Assembly (NCBI RefSeq): GCF_014243345.1
Contig: NZ_JACLZF010000002.1
Location: 558,001 to 622,000, forward strand
Origin: Robiginitalea sp. SC105
GTDB taxonomy: Bacteria; Bacteroidota; Bacteroidia; Flavobacteriales; Flavobacteriaceae
DNA: 64,000 nt
Direction of reading: 5' to 3'
Shown one piece after another: positions 26,043 to 35,141 of this stretch. Both the position numbers and the translations under genes were made by a program. The notes below the pieces were generated by a model that was given only the letters and a program-made list of their open reading frames with translations, did no database searches and was not told the DNA's origin. How positions within the stretch are numbered: the stretch's first letter is position 1; the number at the start of each line of letters is the position of its first letter.

Positions 26043-26333
26043 GTGAGCGAATTGGTCGAAATCGTTGACTCCCTCGAGAACAAGATCAGCAAGCTGTTGC
26101 GGAAGCTCGAATTGCTGCAACAAAGCAGGAGGAACTTGGAGGAGGAAGTCGCAGCGCTGAAACAGGCGCGCGAGGACGCCCGGGTAGCCGCCGAAAAGTG
26201 GGAGGAGAAATACAACTCCCTTAAAATGGCGAATTCGATGCTGGGCAGTGAAACCAATAAATCAGAAGCCAAGCTCAAAATAAATGCGCTGATCAGGGAA
26301 TTGGACCAATGCATCGTTCAATTGGCTGAATAG
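26043..26333 (+). CDS. ZapB-like coiled-coil protein upstream of ZapA
   Basis: This is a 96-residue, mostly helical heptad protein starting with GTG (VSELVEIVDSLENKI...). It contains long charged runs (LEEEVAALKQAREDARVAAE) and ends LKINALIRELDQCIVQLAE, typical of the flavobacterial coiled-coil protein encoded just before zapA. By position and coiled-coil nature it is likely a ZapB-like partner of ZapA at the division ring. The GTG start is chosen because the promoter element ends at 26018. Confidence 0.75.
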   Translation: MSELVEIVDSLENKISKLLRKLELLQQSRRNLEEEVAALKQAREDARVAAEKWEEKYNSLKMANSMLGSETNKSEAKLKINALIRELDQCIVQLAE

Positions 26334-26350
26334 CAACCTAGTTCAGATTT

Positions 26351-26647
26351 ATGACCGAAAGGCTCAAGATAAAGCTATCCATTGCGGATCGCGTTTACCC
26401 GCTCACCATCGATCCGGCCCAGGAAGAGGGCCTGCGTAAGGCGGCAAAGAACATCGAACAGCTGGCCAAGAAATTTGAACAAAATTACGCCGTTCGGGAC
26501 AAGCAGGATGTACTCGCTATGTGTGCCCTGCAATTTGCCTCAAAGATCGAACAGGGCGGCATTGAGAAGCAGGAAGACAACCAGGAGGTAGTTGAAAGGC
26601 TCCGGTCGCTCAACGGCCTGATCGCTTCCACGCTGAGCTCGCAATAA
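26351..26647 (+). CDS. zapA: Cell division protein ZapA
   Basis: The 98 residues begin MTERLKIKLSIADRVYPLTI, then EEGLRKAAKNIEQLAKKFEQ, matching the ZapA pattern: a beta-strand head and a long C-terminal helix. ZapA bundles FtsZ filaments at mid-cell. It lies 17 bases downstream of the coiled-coil gene and is followed by the ssrS-like RNA and rny. Confidence 0.9.
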   Translation: MTERLKIKLSIADRVYPLTIDPAQEEGLRKAAKNIEQLAKKFEQNYAVRDKQDVLAMCALQFASKIEQGGIEKQEDNQEVVERLRSLNGLIASTLSSQ

Positions 26648-26721
26648 GTTCTTTAACATATCAAACGATACTGCCCACATTGGTATTATTTTTTTGACAA
26701 ACTCAACATTACTTTAATTAG

Positions 26722-26840
26722 AAAGGGTGAGTTTAGGTTGTAAAAGCAGGCCTTCCAGAAAGGATCCTTGAGCAGCCTGTTAGCCCTAAACCTGTTTATA
26801 GGAGTTTGTACAAAACTTCAATCAATGTGGGCTTTTTTTT
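26722..26840 (+). ncRNA. ssrS: Probable 6S RNA (ssrS)
   Basis: The 287-base gap between zapA and rny contains a long imperfect hairpin. GTTTAGG (26731-26737) pairs with CCTAAAC (26785-26791), and GCAGGC (26746-26751) pairs with GCCTGT nearby, around an unpaired middle with GGATCC. A second hairpin, AGTTT/AAACT (about 26803-26816), follows, and the transcript would end at GGGC plus T8 (26829-26840), a terminator-like end. A TTG at 26694-26696 lies upstream. From memory, 6S RNA sits between zapA and rny in related genomes, and next to zapA in E. coli; the rod-with-bulge shape fits. Boundaries are approximate. Confidence 0.6.
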
Positions 26841-26934
26841 GCCTTCGGGCCTGGTGTCCGGGGGTTGTTGCGAAGGCCCTCTTTTTGAATTGGGGAGCGC
26901 CACTGCCGATATCGCAAACTAAATTAAAAGCAAC

Positions 26935-28503
26935 ATGGACATTACAACGATAGCCATCGCCCTGGTCATCGGATTGGGAATCGGTTTTGCCATTGCCAAG
27001 CTCCTGGAGAAGGGGCAGGCATCCAAAACCCTTGCAGCCGCCAGAAAGGAATCTGCTGCCATCCTGAAGGATGCCCGGGCCGAAGGGGAGAATATCAAAA
27101 AGGAAAAGATCTACCAGGCCAAGGAAAAGTTCCTGGAACTTAAGGCGGAGCACGAGAAAGTCATCCTTGGCAAAGACAAGAAAATCACCGAAGCCGAAAA
27201 GCGGACCCGGGACAAGGAATCCCAGGTGAGCAGCGAGCTGGCCCGAAACAAAAAGTTGAACGAAGAGCTTGAAAACCGGTTGCGGGAAGTAGCGAGCAGG
27301 CAGGAATTTTTTGAAAAGAAGCAGGGGGAACTCGAGAAGCTCCACAAGAGCCAGGTACAGCAGCTTGAGGTGATCTCAGGACTGTCGGCCGAGGAGGCCA
27401 AGGGGCAATTGCTGGAATCCCTGAAGGAAACTGCCAAGTCGGATGCCATGGCCTTCCTGCAGACCACCCTGGAGGAAACCAAGATGACCGCCCAGCAGGA
27501 AGCCAAGAAAATCATCGTCAATACCATTCAGCGGATCGGCACGGAAGAGGCCATTGAAAACTGCGTATCCGTCTTCAACCTGGAATCGGACGATGTGAAA
27601 GGCCGCATTATCGGAAGGGAAGGCAGGAACATCCGCGCCCTGGAAGCCGTTACAGGGGTGGAGATCATCGTGGACGATACCCCGGAAGCCATCATCCTTT
27701 CCTGTTTTGATTCCGTCCGCAGGGAAGTCGCCAGGCTTTCCCTTCACAAACTGGTTACCGATGGCCGTATCCACCCGGCGCGTATCGAGGAGATCGTGCA
27801 CAAAACCGAAAAGCAGATCGAGCAGGAAATCGTGGAAGTGGGGAAACGCACGGTCATCGACCTGGGGATCCACGGTTTGCACCCTGAACTCATCCGTACC
27901 GTTGGCCGCATGAAATACCGTTCTTCCTACGGGCAGAACCTGCTGCAGCATTCCCGGGAAGTTGCGAAACTTTGTGGCGTCATGGCCGCCGAGCTTGGGT
28001 TGAATGCGAAACTTGCAAAACGGGCCGGGCTGCTGCACGATATCGGGAAAGTCCCCAATACGGAAGCCGAACTGGAAACCCCCCACGCCATCCTCGGGAT
28101 GCAGTGGGCGGAAAAGTACGGGGAAAAGCCGGAGGTCTGCAATGCCATCGGGGCGCACCACGATGAAGTGGAGATGAAATCCCTGATTGCACCGATTGTA
28201 CAGGTTTGCGATGCCATCAGCGGTGCCCGGCCGGGTGCGCGCCGGCAGGTGCTGGATTCATACATCCAGCGGCTCAAGGACCTGGAAGAAATTGCCTTTG
28301 GGTTCAGTGGGGTACAGAAAGCCTACGCGATACAGGCAGGCCGTGAATTGCGGGTGATTGTGGAGAGCGAGAAGGTCAGTGATGAAAAGGCTGCCCAGCT
28401 TTCCTTTGAAATTTCCCAGAAAATCCAAACGGATATGACCTATCCGGGCCAGGTCAAGATCACCGTTATCCGGGAGACCCGATCGGTGAACGTGGCAAAA
28501 TAA
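26935..28503 (+). CDS. rny: Ribonuclease Y
   Basis: This membrane-anchored endoribonuclease initiates mRNA decay. The 522-residue protein has an N-terminal transmembrane helix (residues 6-23), a long coiled-coil, the KH domain [16 protein letters not shown] (about residue 220), and an HD domain with GLLHDIGKV (about residue 365). The C-terminal part ends [14 protein letters not shown]. Length and domain order match RNase Y. It follows the probable 6S RNA by about 95 bases and so may be transcribed from that region or its own promoter. Confidence 0.96.
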   Translation: MDITTIAIALVIGLGIGFAIAKLLEKGQASKTLAAARKESAAILKDARAEGENIKKEKIYQAKEKFLELKAEHEKVILGKDKKITEAEKRTRDKESQVSSELARNKKLNEELENRLREVASRQEFFEKKQGELEKLHKSQVQQLEVISGLSAEEAKGQLLESLKETAKSDAMAFLQTTLEETKMTAQQEAKKIIVNTIQRIGTEEAIENCVSVFNLESDDVKGRIIGREGRNIRALEAVTGVEIIVDDTPEAIILSCFDSVRREVARLSLHKLVTDGRIHPARIEEIVHKTEKQIEQEIVEVGKRTVIDLGIHGLHPELIRTVGRMKYRSSYGQNLLQHSREVAKLCGVMAAELGLNAKLAKRAGLLHDIGKVPNTEAELETPHAILGMQWAEKYGEKPEVCNAIGAHHDEVEMKSLIAPIVQVCDAISGARPGARRQVLDSYIQRLKDLEEIAFGFSGVQKAYAIQAGRELRVIVESEKVSDEKAAQLSFEISQKIQTDMTYPGQVKITVIRETRSVNVAK

Positions 28504-28509
28504 CAGCGA

Positions 28510-29025
28510 TCAGATATTTACGAATTCGAAACCGGCCAGTGGGTCCTCCCGCAGGTCGGTTTCCTTTTCATTCAGCAGGATGCCGTGTTCCAGCCAGGCC
28601 TTCAGGTTGGCCAGCCAGAAAGTCCAGCCGGTACTGCAGCCGTAGTGATAGACCAGCTTGCTTTTCTCGTCTGTGGGGATGCCGTATTGCCTGAGGGTGA
28701 CAAGTGCCCTGCCGCCGGAGGCTTCCAGGCTTACGCGGACGCGGCATTCCCCGGCAAACTCAAAACCCAAACTACGGCCATCCTCTGCCTCGAAGATGGT
28801 GCCTGTTTCCTCCGCGTCGGAGTTATGCCATTTCCAGGCGTACCGGTCGCCGACCCGGGCCAGATCATGGCTACCGCGCCGCGTACCGGCCCCATGGTGA
28901 AAGGCGGCTTCCCTGAGGAACCAGGCACAGAGCCCTGCCTCCGTGGCCCAGCACCGGTAAATCTCCTCCACAGGTGCCTGTATGTAGATTTTTTTGGTGA
29001 ATTCCGAAAACGAAAGGCCTTCCAT
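28510..29025 (-). CDS. SRPBCC/AHSA1-like domain protein
   Basis: This 171-residue protein starts FSEFTKKIYIQAPVEEIYRC, the opening strand and helix of SRPBCC (START-like) folds, and follows with WATEAGLCAWFLREAAF, a pattern common in AHSA1-type proteins that bind hydrophobic ligands. The rest is beta-rich, ending NLKAWLEHGILLNE. No catalytic motif. It lies three bases downstream of the serine hydrolase, so the two are one unit. Ligand unknown. Confidence 0.8.
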   Translation of the reverse strand: MEGLSFSEFTKKIYIQAPVEEIYRCWATEAGLCAWFLREAAFHHGAGTRRGSHDLARVGDRYAWKWHNSDAEETGTIFEAEDGRSLGFEFAGECRVRVSLEASGGRALVTLRQYGIPTDEKSKLVYHYGCSTGWTFWLANLKAWLEHGILLNEKETDLREDPLAGFEFVNI

Positions 29026-29028
29026 CCT

Positions 29029-30189
29029 CTATTTTTTTGCCTGGATTTCATATTGGTGGACGGCGCGTCCCAGTGCGGCCAGGAACGGGATGCCAACCTC
29101 GTCGTACTCGTACTGGTCATCGTTGAAAATACCGTTCTCATTGACCAGGAGGGTTGCCGCCAGCAGAAATTCCACCCCATTTTCGCGGTCGGTGATGTAG
29201 GCACAATCTGTGAGGGTGCCATAGGCGAAACCCACCTTGTTGAAGATCCGGACGGATTCCGGAATCCGCTCTTCCGTGTCCCCGTACATAAAGAATTTGC
29301 AATATCCATCCGGGAAAAGCTCGGGATCGTATCCCGCCTCACGGGGTAACCGGGACATGGCCTCCAGCAGGAAGGTACGCTGATCCGGGGACAGGTCAAA
29401 CCGCTGATCAGCCGGGAAGGCCTCCGGGAAGATTACCCGTTTCAGGATGCCGTCCAGGCTCGGGAGGGGCAGGTAGTTTTTCAGGCTGAAATCGAAGGGC
29501 TTCCCGATGAGGCTGTCCCCGGACATATAGCCCGTTCCTTTCCGGATGCCGTTTAGCTCGAGCCGGTGAATGGGATTATTTTCAATTGGCAGCGTCTGGG
29601 CGGTAACCGAATCGTTTCGGTAGAGGACAAGCGGGCGGGTCGTGGTGTCGTCCCGGTGGTACCCCAGCCGGTGGGAAATCCGTGCCGGGCCAATGTTCCG
29701 GGAGGCAAGTCCCCGGTTGATGGCATCCTGTCCCAGGAATTCAAATAACCGGTTGTTGGCGTGGTTGTCGCTAATGGCAAAAACTGCACGGATATCCCCT
29801 GCGAAGGAGTCCTCCAGAGTGTCCCCCTCCACGTAATACCGCGTATCCCTGTCGATGCTGTCGATACGGCCCAATTTTTCCAGGGCGAGGACGGCGATGG
29901 GAAATTTGACCGTACTCGCCGGGTAGTGGTATTGTCCGGGATCTACCCGGAAATCATGGACTTCGAAACGCACCGAATCGCCTTCGCGGAAAATTCGGGT
30001 GTACCGGATCTGCAACTCGTACAATTCCGGGTTCTCCATGACCCGGACAATCGCGGGATCCCCGGCGGACAGGATTTTTTCCAACGGGTCTGCATCGGGA
30101 CCCGCTTCAGAACATCCCAGACACAGCAGTAAAGCAGCCGGGATGGTCAGCGAAGCAAACTTTTTCAAACAGGTATGAAGGCGTATCAT
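29029..30189 (-). CDS. Class A beta-lactamase-fold serine hydrolase, lipoprotein
   Basis: The 386 residues begin with a lipoprotein signal whose lipobox is LLCLGCSEAG. The domain has YHYPASTVKFPIAVLALEKL, with the Ser-x-x-Lys catalytic pair (STVK), an SDN-type motif in AISDNHANNRLFEF, and TDCAYITDRENGVEF near the third motif. These are features of class A beta-lactamase-like hydrolases of the PF13354 type. Flavobacterial members of this kind are usually of unknown substrate, so a lactamase activity is not implied. It probably sits on the outer or inner membrane via its lipid anchor. Confidence 0.8.
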   Translation of the reverse strand: MIRLHTCLKKFASLTIPAALLLCLGCSEAGPDADPLEKILSAGDPAIVRVMENPELYELQIRYTRIFREGDSVRFEVHDFRVDPGQYHYPASTVKFPIAVLALEKLGRIDSIDRDTRYYVEGDTLEDSFAGDIRAVFAISDNHANNRLFEFLGQDAINRGLASRNIGPARISHRLGYHRDDTTTRPLVLYRNDSVTAQTLPIENNPIHRLELNGIRKGTGYMSGDSLIGKPFDFSLKNYLPLPSLDGILKRVIFPEAFPADQRFDLSPDQRTFLLEAMSRLPREAGYDPELFPDGYCKFFMYGDTEERIPESVRIFNKVGFAYGTLTDCAYITDRENGVEFLLAATLLVNENGIFNDDQYEYDEVGIPFLAALGRAVHQYEIQAKK

Positions 30190-30229
30190 ATTCCTATTGC
30201 TGGCTGGGTCCGTTATTCCTTTTCAATTT

Positions 30230-30682
30230 TTAACCGGAAACGGATTCGCCGGTTTCCGCAAATCGCTTGAAGTCTTCGAGGTACTTCATCGATTGTTTTT
30301 TAAAGGCCCCTGGCATGAACCACCCCATCAATTTCAGCGGCAGGGATGAAAACTGGAATTCCGACTCCGAAATCCAGCGGGAGCTGTTTTCACCTACCTC
30401 CTCGAAATAGTTTTTCTGGATGTTGTGGACGCCCCGGGTGTCATAGGTGGTGTGCAGTTCATGTGGCGGGTTGTGCTTGATCAGCGTCTCCACCATGACC
30501 AGGTGCCTTTTTCCCATTTGGTATTCCAATTCCATCTGGGCCCCTTCCCGCCCCGGCACCCCGGAAAGGACCCGGTAGGATTTCAGGCCCTGCTGCCAGT
30601 GTTTCATGTTTTCCGGATTGTCCAGGAGGGCCACCATCTTGTCCCTCGGAAGATCAATGGCAATTTCGCAGGTATATTTCAC
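30230..30682 (-). CDS. SRPBCC family protein
   Basis: This 150-residue protein starts with GTG and has the SRPBCC opening MKYTCEIAIDLPRDKMVAL, then DNPENMKHWQQGLKSYRVL, and a beta-rich middle. It is separate in sequence from the AHSA1-like protein at 28510. Ligand and role are unknown; related proteins bind lipids or other hydrophobics. It lies 40 bases from the upstream end of the serine hydrolase gene. Confidence 0.8.
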   Translation of the reverse strand: MKYTCEIAIDLPRDKMVALLDNPENMKHWQQGLKSYRVLSGVPGREGAQMELEYQMGKRHLVMVETLIKHNPPHELHTTYDTRGVHNIQKNYFEEVGENSSRWISESEFQFSSLPLKLMGWFMPGAFKKQSMKYLEDFKRFAETGESVSG

Positions 30683-30763
30683 GATGGATTTTTAAATCCC
30701 AATTTACTAAAATTTTAGGATCAGGCTTGCCTGATAAAAATCTGTTAATCCAAAGCGGGCTGG

Positions 30764-30794
30764 TTTGCCCATGCGGTTGTTATTCTTATTTTTG
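30764..30794 (+). promoter_or_regulatory. Promoter abutting the 30799 start codon
   Basis: TTG at 30765-30767, exactly 19 bases, then TATTTTTG at 30787-30794: a perfect Bacteroidota vegetative promoter. Only four bases separate it from the ATG at 30799, so the message for the SurA-like lipoprotein should be leaderless. This also favours the 30799 start over an in-frame ATG at 30727. Confidence 0.65.
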
Positions 30795-30798
30795 CCCG

Positions 30799-31692
30799 AT
30801 GCGCACCCAGATATTTGCTACCCCGACCTTCCGGATGCTAATCCTGTCCATGGCACTCCTCGCGCTTTTCCCGGGATGCGACTCCCTGTTCAGGAAAGAA
30901 ACGGAGAAAACCCCGCTGGCGCGCGTGGGTGAGGAGTACCTGTACCGGGAAGATATCACCGGCCTGGTCGATTCCGACCTGAGCCCTTCGGACAGCACCT
31001 CGTTCGTGAACAACCTGATCAACAGCTGGGCCACCAAGCAGCTCCTCCTCCAAAAGGCCCGCATCAACCTGCCGCCTGCCCAGATCGAACAATTTGAATC
31101 CCTGGTATCCGATTACCGGGCCGACCTCTATACCAGGGCCTACAAGGAGGCATTGGTTGCCCAGGAGGCCGACACGCTGATCGGCTCCTCCGAGCTGCGT
31201 GAATTCTACGAAAGTGAAAAAGAGAATTTCCGCCTTCAGGAGAAAATTGTGCAGCTCCGCTTCCTGGAACTCCCCAGGCAGTTCATCAACCGGGATGAGG
31301 TAACCCAACGCCTCAGGCGATTCGATGCGGCAGATCAGCGGTTCCTGGATTCCGTGGGGGTACAGTTCAGGAAACTGAATTTCAACGATTCCATCTGGGT
31401 TCCTGCATCCCGGGTCATCGAGGAAATACCGCCCCTGACCTTTGAAAACCAGGATCAATACCTAAAAAAATCACAATTTTTTGAACTCGAGGATGATGCC
31501 GGGGTATATTTGGCTGAAGTGCGGGATGTCATGGAAGTCAATGACATCGCCCCGCTTTCCTATATAGAGCCTACCATCCGGCAGGTGCTGCTGAACCGCA
31601 GGAAACTGGGGTACCTGCAGCGACTTGAAAACGAACTGATCGATGAAGCCATTCAACAAAAGGAATTACAGATATATGAAGTCCGCAAATAA
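30799..31692 (+). CDS. SurA-like chaperone lipoprotein without a PPIase domain
   Basis: This 297-residue protein has a lipoprotein signal with lipobox ALFPGCDS. It begins VGEEYLYREDITGLV, like the N-terminal helices of SurA/PpiD-type chaperones, and is helical throughout (INSWATKQLLLQKARINL). It lacks a recognisable parvulin (PpiC) catalytic core. The gene overlaps surA by 17 bases and is clearly an operon partner. A periplasmic chaperone role in outer-membrane protein assembly is inferred. Confidence 0.75.
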   Translation: MRTQIFATPTFRMLILSMALLALFPGCDSLFRKETEKTPLARVGEEYLYREDITGLVDSDLSPSDSTSFVNNLINSWATKQLLLQKARINLPPAQIEQFESLVSDYRADLYTRAYKEALVAQEADTLIGSSELREFYESEKENFRLQEKIVQLRFLELPRQFINRDEVTQRLRRFDAADQRFLDSVGVQFRKLNFNDSIWVPASRVIEEIPPLTFENQDQYLKKSQFFELEDDAGVYLAEVRDVMEVNDIAPLSYIEPTIRQVLLNRRKLGYLQRLENELIDEAIQQKELQIYEVRK

Positions 31693-33130
31693 ATTTTTGC
31701 TTGCCATTTGTTTCACCATAGGCCTCTCAGGCCTGCAGGCCCAGGTCCGGGATTCGGTCCCGGATACGCAGATCGAGCCGCCCCGGGAGGAGGTCGCCCC
31801 CCAGGAAATCGCTTCCCTGGACCCGCCCGCGACTTCCGGGGAACGGAGGAAACTGGATGGGATCTCAGCTGTTGTCGGGGATTACGTGATCCTGGATTCC
31901 GATGTGGAAAAGACGTTGATCGACCTGAAGAACCAGGGCGCCACCAACGATGAAATATCCTTCTGCAGCCTTTTGGGCAAGTTGATGGAGGATCGGCTGT
32001 ATGCCCACCAGGCGGTCCAGGACAGTATTCTGGTGTCGGACGAAGAGGTTTATGCGACCAGCGACCGCTACCTGCAGCAACTGGAGCAGCGGCTCGGTTC
32101 CATGGAAAAGCTGCTGGAATTTTACAACAAGGAATCGGCGGAGGACCTCCGTGAAGAGCTCTTCCAGATCAATAAACTGCAGATGCTCTCCCAGAAAATG
32201 CAGCAAAAGGTGGTCGGTGACATCAAGGTGACCCCGGAGGAGGTCCGGCAATTCTACCGGGCGATCCCAGAGGACGAGAAACCGGTTTTCGGCGCCGAGA
32301 TGGAAATTGCCCAGATCGTCATCAAACCGGAAATCCCCCAGGCGGAGAAGCAGAAGGTCATCGACGAGCTCAACAAAATAAAGGCCGATGTGGAGGACAA
32401 CGGCGCGAATTTCCGGGTCAAGGCGATCCTGCATTCCGAAGATGAGGGTTCCCGGACCACCGGCGGATTTTACAGCCTTACCAGGCAAACGCAGTTTGTG
32501 AAGGAGTTCAAGGATGTGGCCTTCAGCCTCAGGGAAGGCGAGATTTCCGAACCTTTTGAAACCCAGTTTGGCTACCACATCCTCCTGGTGGAGAAAATAC
32601 GCGGTCAGGAACTGGATGTGCGCCATATCCTGATGCGGCCGGAAGTACCTTCCGCCGCCATGGAGGAAGCGCGCAAAAAACTGGATACCATCCGCAAACA
32701 GGTGATGGATGGAAAGTACACCTTTGCGGAGGCGGCACGGAATTTTTCGGACGAAAAGGAGACCAAGTTCGAAGGCGGGCTCCTGCGCAACCCGGAAACC
32801 TTCGACACCCGTTTCGAATTGACGCGGATGGACCCGGCCCTCTACAACCAGGTCCGGAACCTGAAAGACAATGAAATTTCAAGGCCCCTGCTGGAAGAAG
32901 ATCCCCGGGGTGGGCCACCCAGCTACAAGATTTTGCAGGTGACCAACCGCTACGATGAACACCAGGCGGATTTCGCGAGGGACTACCTGAAAATCCAGGA
33001 GCTAGCCCTGCGCGACAAACAGTATAAGGCAATCACCGAATGGATTGCCGAACGGATCGAGGATACCTACATCAGCGTAAATGAAACCTATCGGGATTGC
33101 GACTTCTCGAATAACTGGCTAAAGCAGTAG
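31676..33130 (+). CDS. surA: Peptidyl-prolyl isomerase SurA
   Basis: This 484-residue periplasmic chaperone has a signal peptide and an N-terminal chaperone region (KLDGISAVVGDYVILDSDVE). Two parvulin domains follow: about residues 180-285 (MEIAQIVIKPEIP, GFYSLTRQTQFVKEF, FGYHILLVEKI) and about 290-385 (DVRHILMRPEVPSAAMEE). SurA delivers outer-membrane proteins to BamA. The start MKSANKFLLAICFTIGL (31676) overlaps the preceding gene. A single base separates its stop from moxR. Confidence 0.92.
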   Translation: MKSANKFLLAICFTIGLSGLQAQVRDSVPDTQIEPPREEVAPQEIASLDPPATSGERRKLDGISAVVGDYVILDSDVEKTLIDLKNQGATNDEISFCSLLGKLMEDRLYAHQAVQDSILVSDEEVYATSDRYLQQLEQRLGSMEKLLEFYNKESAEDLREELFQINKLQMLSQKMQQKVVGDIKVTPEEVRQFYRAIPEDEKPVFGAEMEIAQIVIKPEIPQAEKQKVIDELNKIKADVEDNGANFRVKAILHSEDEGSRTTGGFYSLTRQTQFVKEFKDVAFSLREGEISEPFETQFGYHILLVEKIRGQELDVRHILMRPEVPSAAMEEARKKLDTIRKQVMDGKYTFAEAARNFSDEKETKFEGGLLRNPETFDTRFELTRMDPALYNQVRNLKDNEISRPLLEEDPRGGPPSYKILQVTNRYDEHQADFARDYLKIQELALRDKQYKAITEWIAERIEDTYISVNETYRDCDFSNNWLKQ

Positions 33131-33131
33131 C

Positions 33132-34085
33132 ATGTCGGACGTAGCCGCAATCGAACGCCTGGTAGAAAAGCACCGGGAGCTGAAAAAGGAGATCGCCCGC
33201 GTCATCGTGGGCCAGGACCAGGTGATCGACCAGATTCTCTGGAGCATCTATACCGGAGGACACTCCCTGCTGATCGGAGTGCCCGGCCTTGCCAAGACCC
33301 TCATGGTCAATACCATTGCCAGGACCCTGGGGCTCGATTTCAAGCGCATCCAATTCACGCCGGACCTGATGCCCAGTGACATCCTCGGGAGTGAAGTCCT
33401 GGACCAGAACCGGAATTTCGTGTTTGTGAAAGGGCCGGTGTTCGCCAACATCATCCTGGCGGATGAAATCAACCGGACACCCCCGAAGACACAGGCAGCC
33501 CTGCTCGAAGCCATGCAGGAACGGGCTGTCACCATTACCGGTAAGCAGTACAAGCTGGACCAGCCCTATTTTGTGCTTGCCACGCAGAACCCCATTGAGC
33601 AGGAAGGCACCTATCCGTTGCCCGAGGCGCAACTCGACCGTTTTATGTTCGCGATCGAACTCAAGTACCCCAGCGTGGAGGAAGAAATCACCGTGGTGCA
33701 GACCACTACGGACGACCGTACCACGGAGGTGCGCACCTTATTCCAGGCCAATGAAATCCTGGAGGTACAGCACCTGATCCGCCGGATCCCGGTACCGGAC
33801 AACGTCATCCGGTACGCGGTGGAACTGGTCCATAAAACCCGCCCCGGGCAGGCGGGGGCCTCCGAACTGGTCAACCAGTACCTGGATTGGGGTGCCGGTC
33901 CCAGGGCGTCCCAGAACCTGGTACTGGCCGCCAAGGCACACGCTGCAGTGGATGGTCGGTTTTCCCCGGACATCGCCGATGTTCAGGCCGTTGCCATGGG
34001 GATCCTGAGGCACCGGATCCTGAGGAACTACAAGGCCGAGGCAGAAGGAATTTCGGACGAGGACATAGTTGCGCAATTGCTCTGA
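33132..34085 (+). CDS. MoxR-family AAA+ ATPase
   Basis: This 317-residue ATPase has Walker A GVPGLAKTLMVNTIA, Walker B IILADEINRTPPKTQ and sensor LATQNPIEQEGTYPLPEAQLD, the hallmark residues of MoxR ATPases, with Arg finger RFMFA. MoxR proteins act as chaperones for protein complex maturation, often next to vWA-domain genes. None is present here; it lies one base after surA, so it may instead serve envelope biogenesis. Length and motifs match the family exactly. Confidence 0.93.
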   Translation: MSDVAAIERLVEKHRELKKEIARVIVGQDQVIDQILWSIYTGGHSLLIGVPGLAKTLMVNTIARTLGLDFKRIQFTPDLMPSDILGSEVLDQNRNFVFVKGPVFANIILADEINRTPPKTQAALLEAMQERAVTITGKQYKLDQPYFVLATQNPIEQEGTYPLPEAQLDRFMFAIELKYPSVEEEITVVQTTTDDRTTEVRTLFQANEILEVQHLIRRIPVPDNVIRYAVELVHKTRPGQAGASELVNQYLDWGAGPRASQNLVLAAKAHAAVDGRFSPDIADVQAVAMGILRHRILRNYKAEAEGISDEDIVAQLL

Positions 34086-34225
34086 TCCGGGGATGGTCCC
34101 CAGGTGACCCGTTCGGGAGGATGCTTCTTTTTTCGGTCGGTCCGTCTTGCAGATTTTTCGGTACGATGTAATTCAAATTTAAGAATGATCGAACCTGTAC
34201 TGTCCCCAAACGGAACCAAATAAAA

Positions 34226-34248
34226 AACCCGGCCTGAAAAGCCGGGTT
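34226..34248 (-). terminator. Intrinsic terminator between moxR and the lipoprotein
   Basis: AACCCGGC (34226-34233), a seven-base loop, GCCGGGTT (34241-34248) form an eight-pair stem. On the minus strand it is followed by TTTTTTATTT, so it ends the lipoprotein transcript. On the plus strand the T-rich tail is weaker (TTCTTCATTTATTT), but it may also stop moxR read-through. Confidence 0.75.
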
Positions 34249-34275
34249 CTTCATTTATTTGTTGTGCGGGTTTAT

Positions 34276-34755
34276 CTAGAAGGCATTGGAGCCGATATTC
34301 GCGCGGGCAATTACCCGGTCCATGCTCTGTTCGCTCTGGTAGATCAGCAGGTGGCCATCAAAGACCATGAGCTCGTCAAAGCTGATGCTGGTACCGTCGT
34401 CCAACTGGGTGATCACGGTTTCACTTACCTGGCACTCGCAATCATTTAGCGTAATCGCGATGGGGCCGCCTTCAGAAACACTGTTTTCGTGAACGGCTGC
34501 CGGGTGGAGGCCCTCCAGTGCATTCTCCAGTTCAATCAGGATGGTGGAGGTACCGTTGCTGTTCCGGATCAGGGTCGCTGTGCCGGTAACGCCTGAATCG
34601 TTGGCGCTGGTCAGATCGTACACCACACTTTCAACCGGGTCGGGGTCCGGATCGGGGTTGCTGTTATTTACGTCGGCGTCCTCACCTTTGCTGCATCCGA
34701 CCATAACGCTGCAGAAGAGGCAAATCATAAGGTAATGGGGCAAATTAATTTTCAT
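34276..34755 (-). CDS. Lipoprotein, possibly CHRD-like
   Basis: The 159 residues begin MKINLPHYLMICLFCSVMVG with lipobox Cys after VMVG. A Asp/Pro spacer (NSNPDPDPDP) tethers the mature domain. HPAAVHENSVSEGGPIAI resembles the H-x-H-x(n) core of CHRD domains, though most of the pattern is absent, so the name is tentative. TATCTTTG (34784-34777) is a good -7 element, predicting a leader of about 15 to 20 bases. The upstream ATG at 34779 falls inside the promoter. Confidence 0.6.
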   Translation of the reverse strand: MKINLPHYLMICLFCSVMVGCSKGEDADVNNSNPDPDPDPVESVVYDLTSANDSGVTGTATLIRNSNGTSTILIELENALEGLHPAAVHENSVSEGGPIAITLNDCECQVSETVITQLDDGTSISFDELMVFDGHLLIYQSEQSMDRVIARANIGSNAF

Positions 34756-35141
34756 AGGGGATCTCGTTGTTTTTACCAAAGATATTCAGATGCTGAAAAA
34801 CTGGCGTATAAATGGGGATAAAAACTATAAACAACCTGATTTTATCGCCCAAGTGATCGCTTTATTTTAAATCAGCTACCGGAAATCAGTTAAAAATGCC
34901 CTTATTTTCATTCAGCAAAAATTCTATTCAACTGTAAATCAAATAAATATATATTTTAGGAGTGATTTTGTAGTTTGAGGTCGGGACGAACCTTTTACCG
35001 AATGCTTTCAGTCAACCAGAATTTTGACGGAATGCCCGTAAAGTACCGGATAGTGCCGGATTTCTATCGCAATAAGTCTTTCAATTCCCTTTTGATTTTA
35101 CTATTTTTGGAGTTAGGCAAACAAGCAAAAACCAATAGCAC
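34756..35141. other. Non-coding stretch before acnA
   Basis: These 386 bases are AT-rich. They hold the -7 element for the lipoprotein on the minus strand (34784-34777) and a plus-strand promoter for acnA (35080-35109). Homopolymeric A/T runs and a TATATATTTT stretch near 34950 are visible, but I see no RNA gene or ORF with support. Confidence 0.6.
35080..35109 (+). promoter_or_regulatory. Candidate acnA promoter
   Basis: TATTTTTG at 35102-35109 matches TAnnTTTG exactly. The -33 position, 19 bases upstream (35080-35082), is TTC instead of TTG. Predicted start near 35115, leader about 27 bases. Confidence 0.5.
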
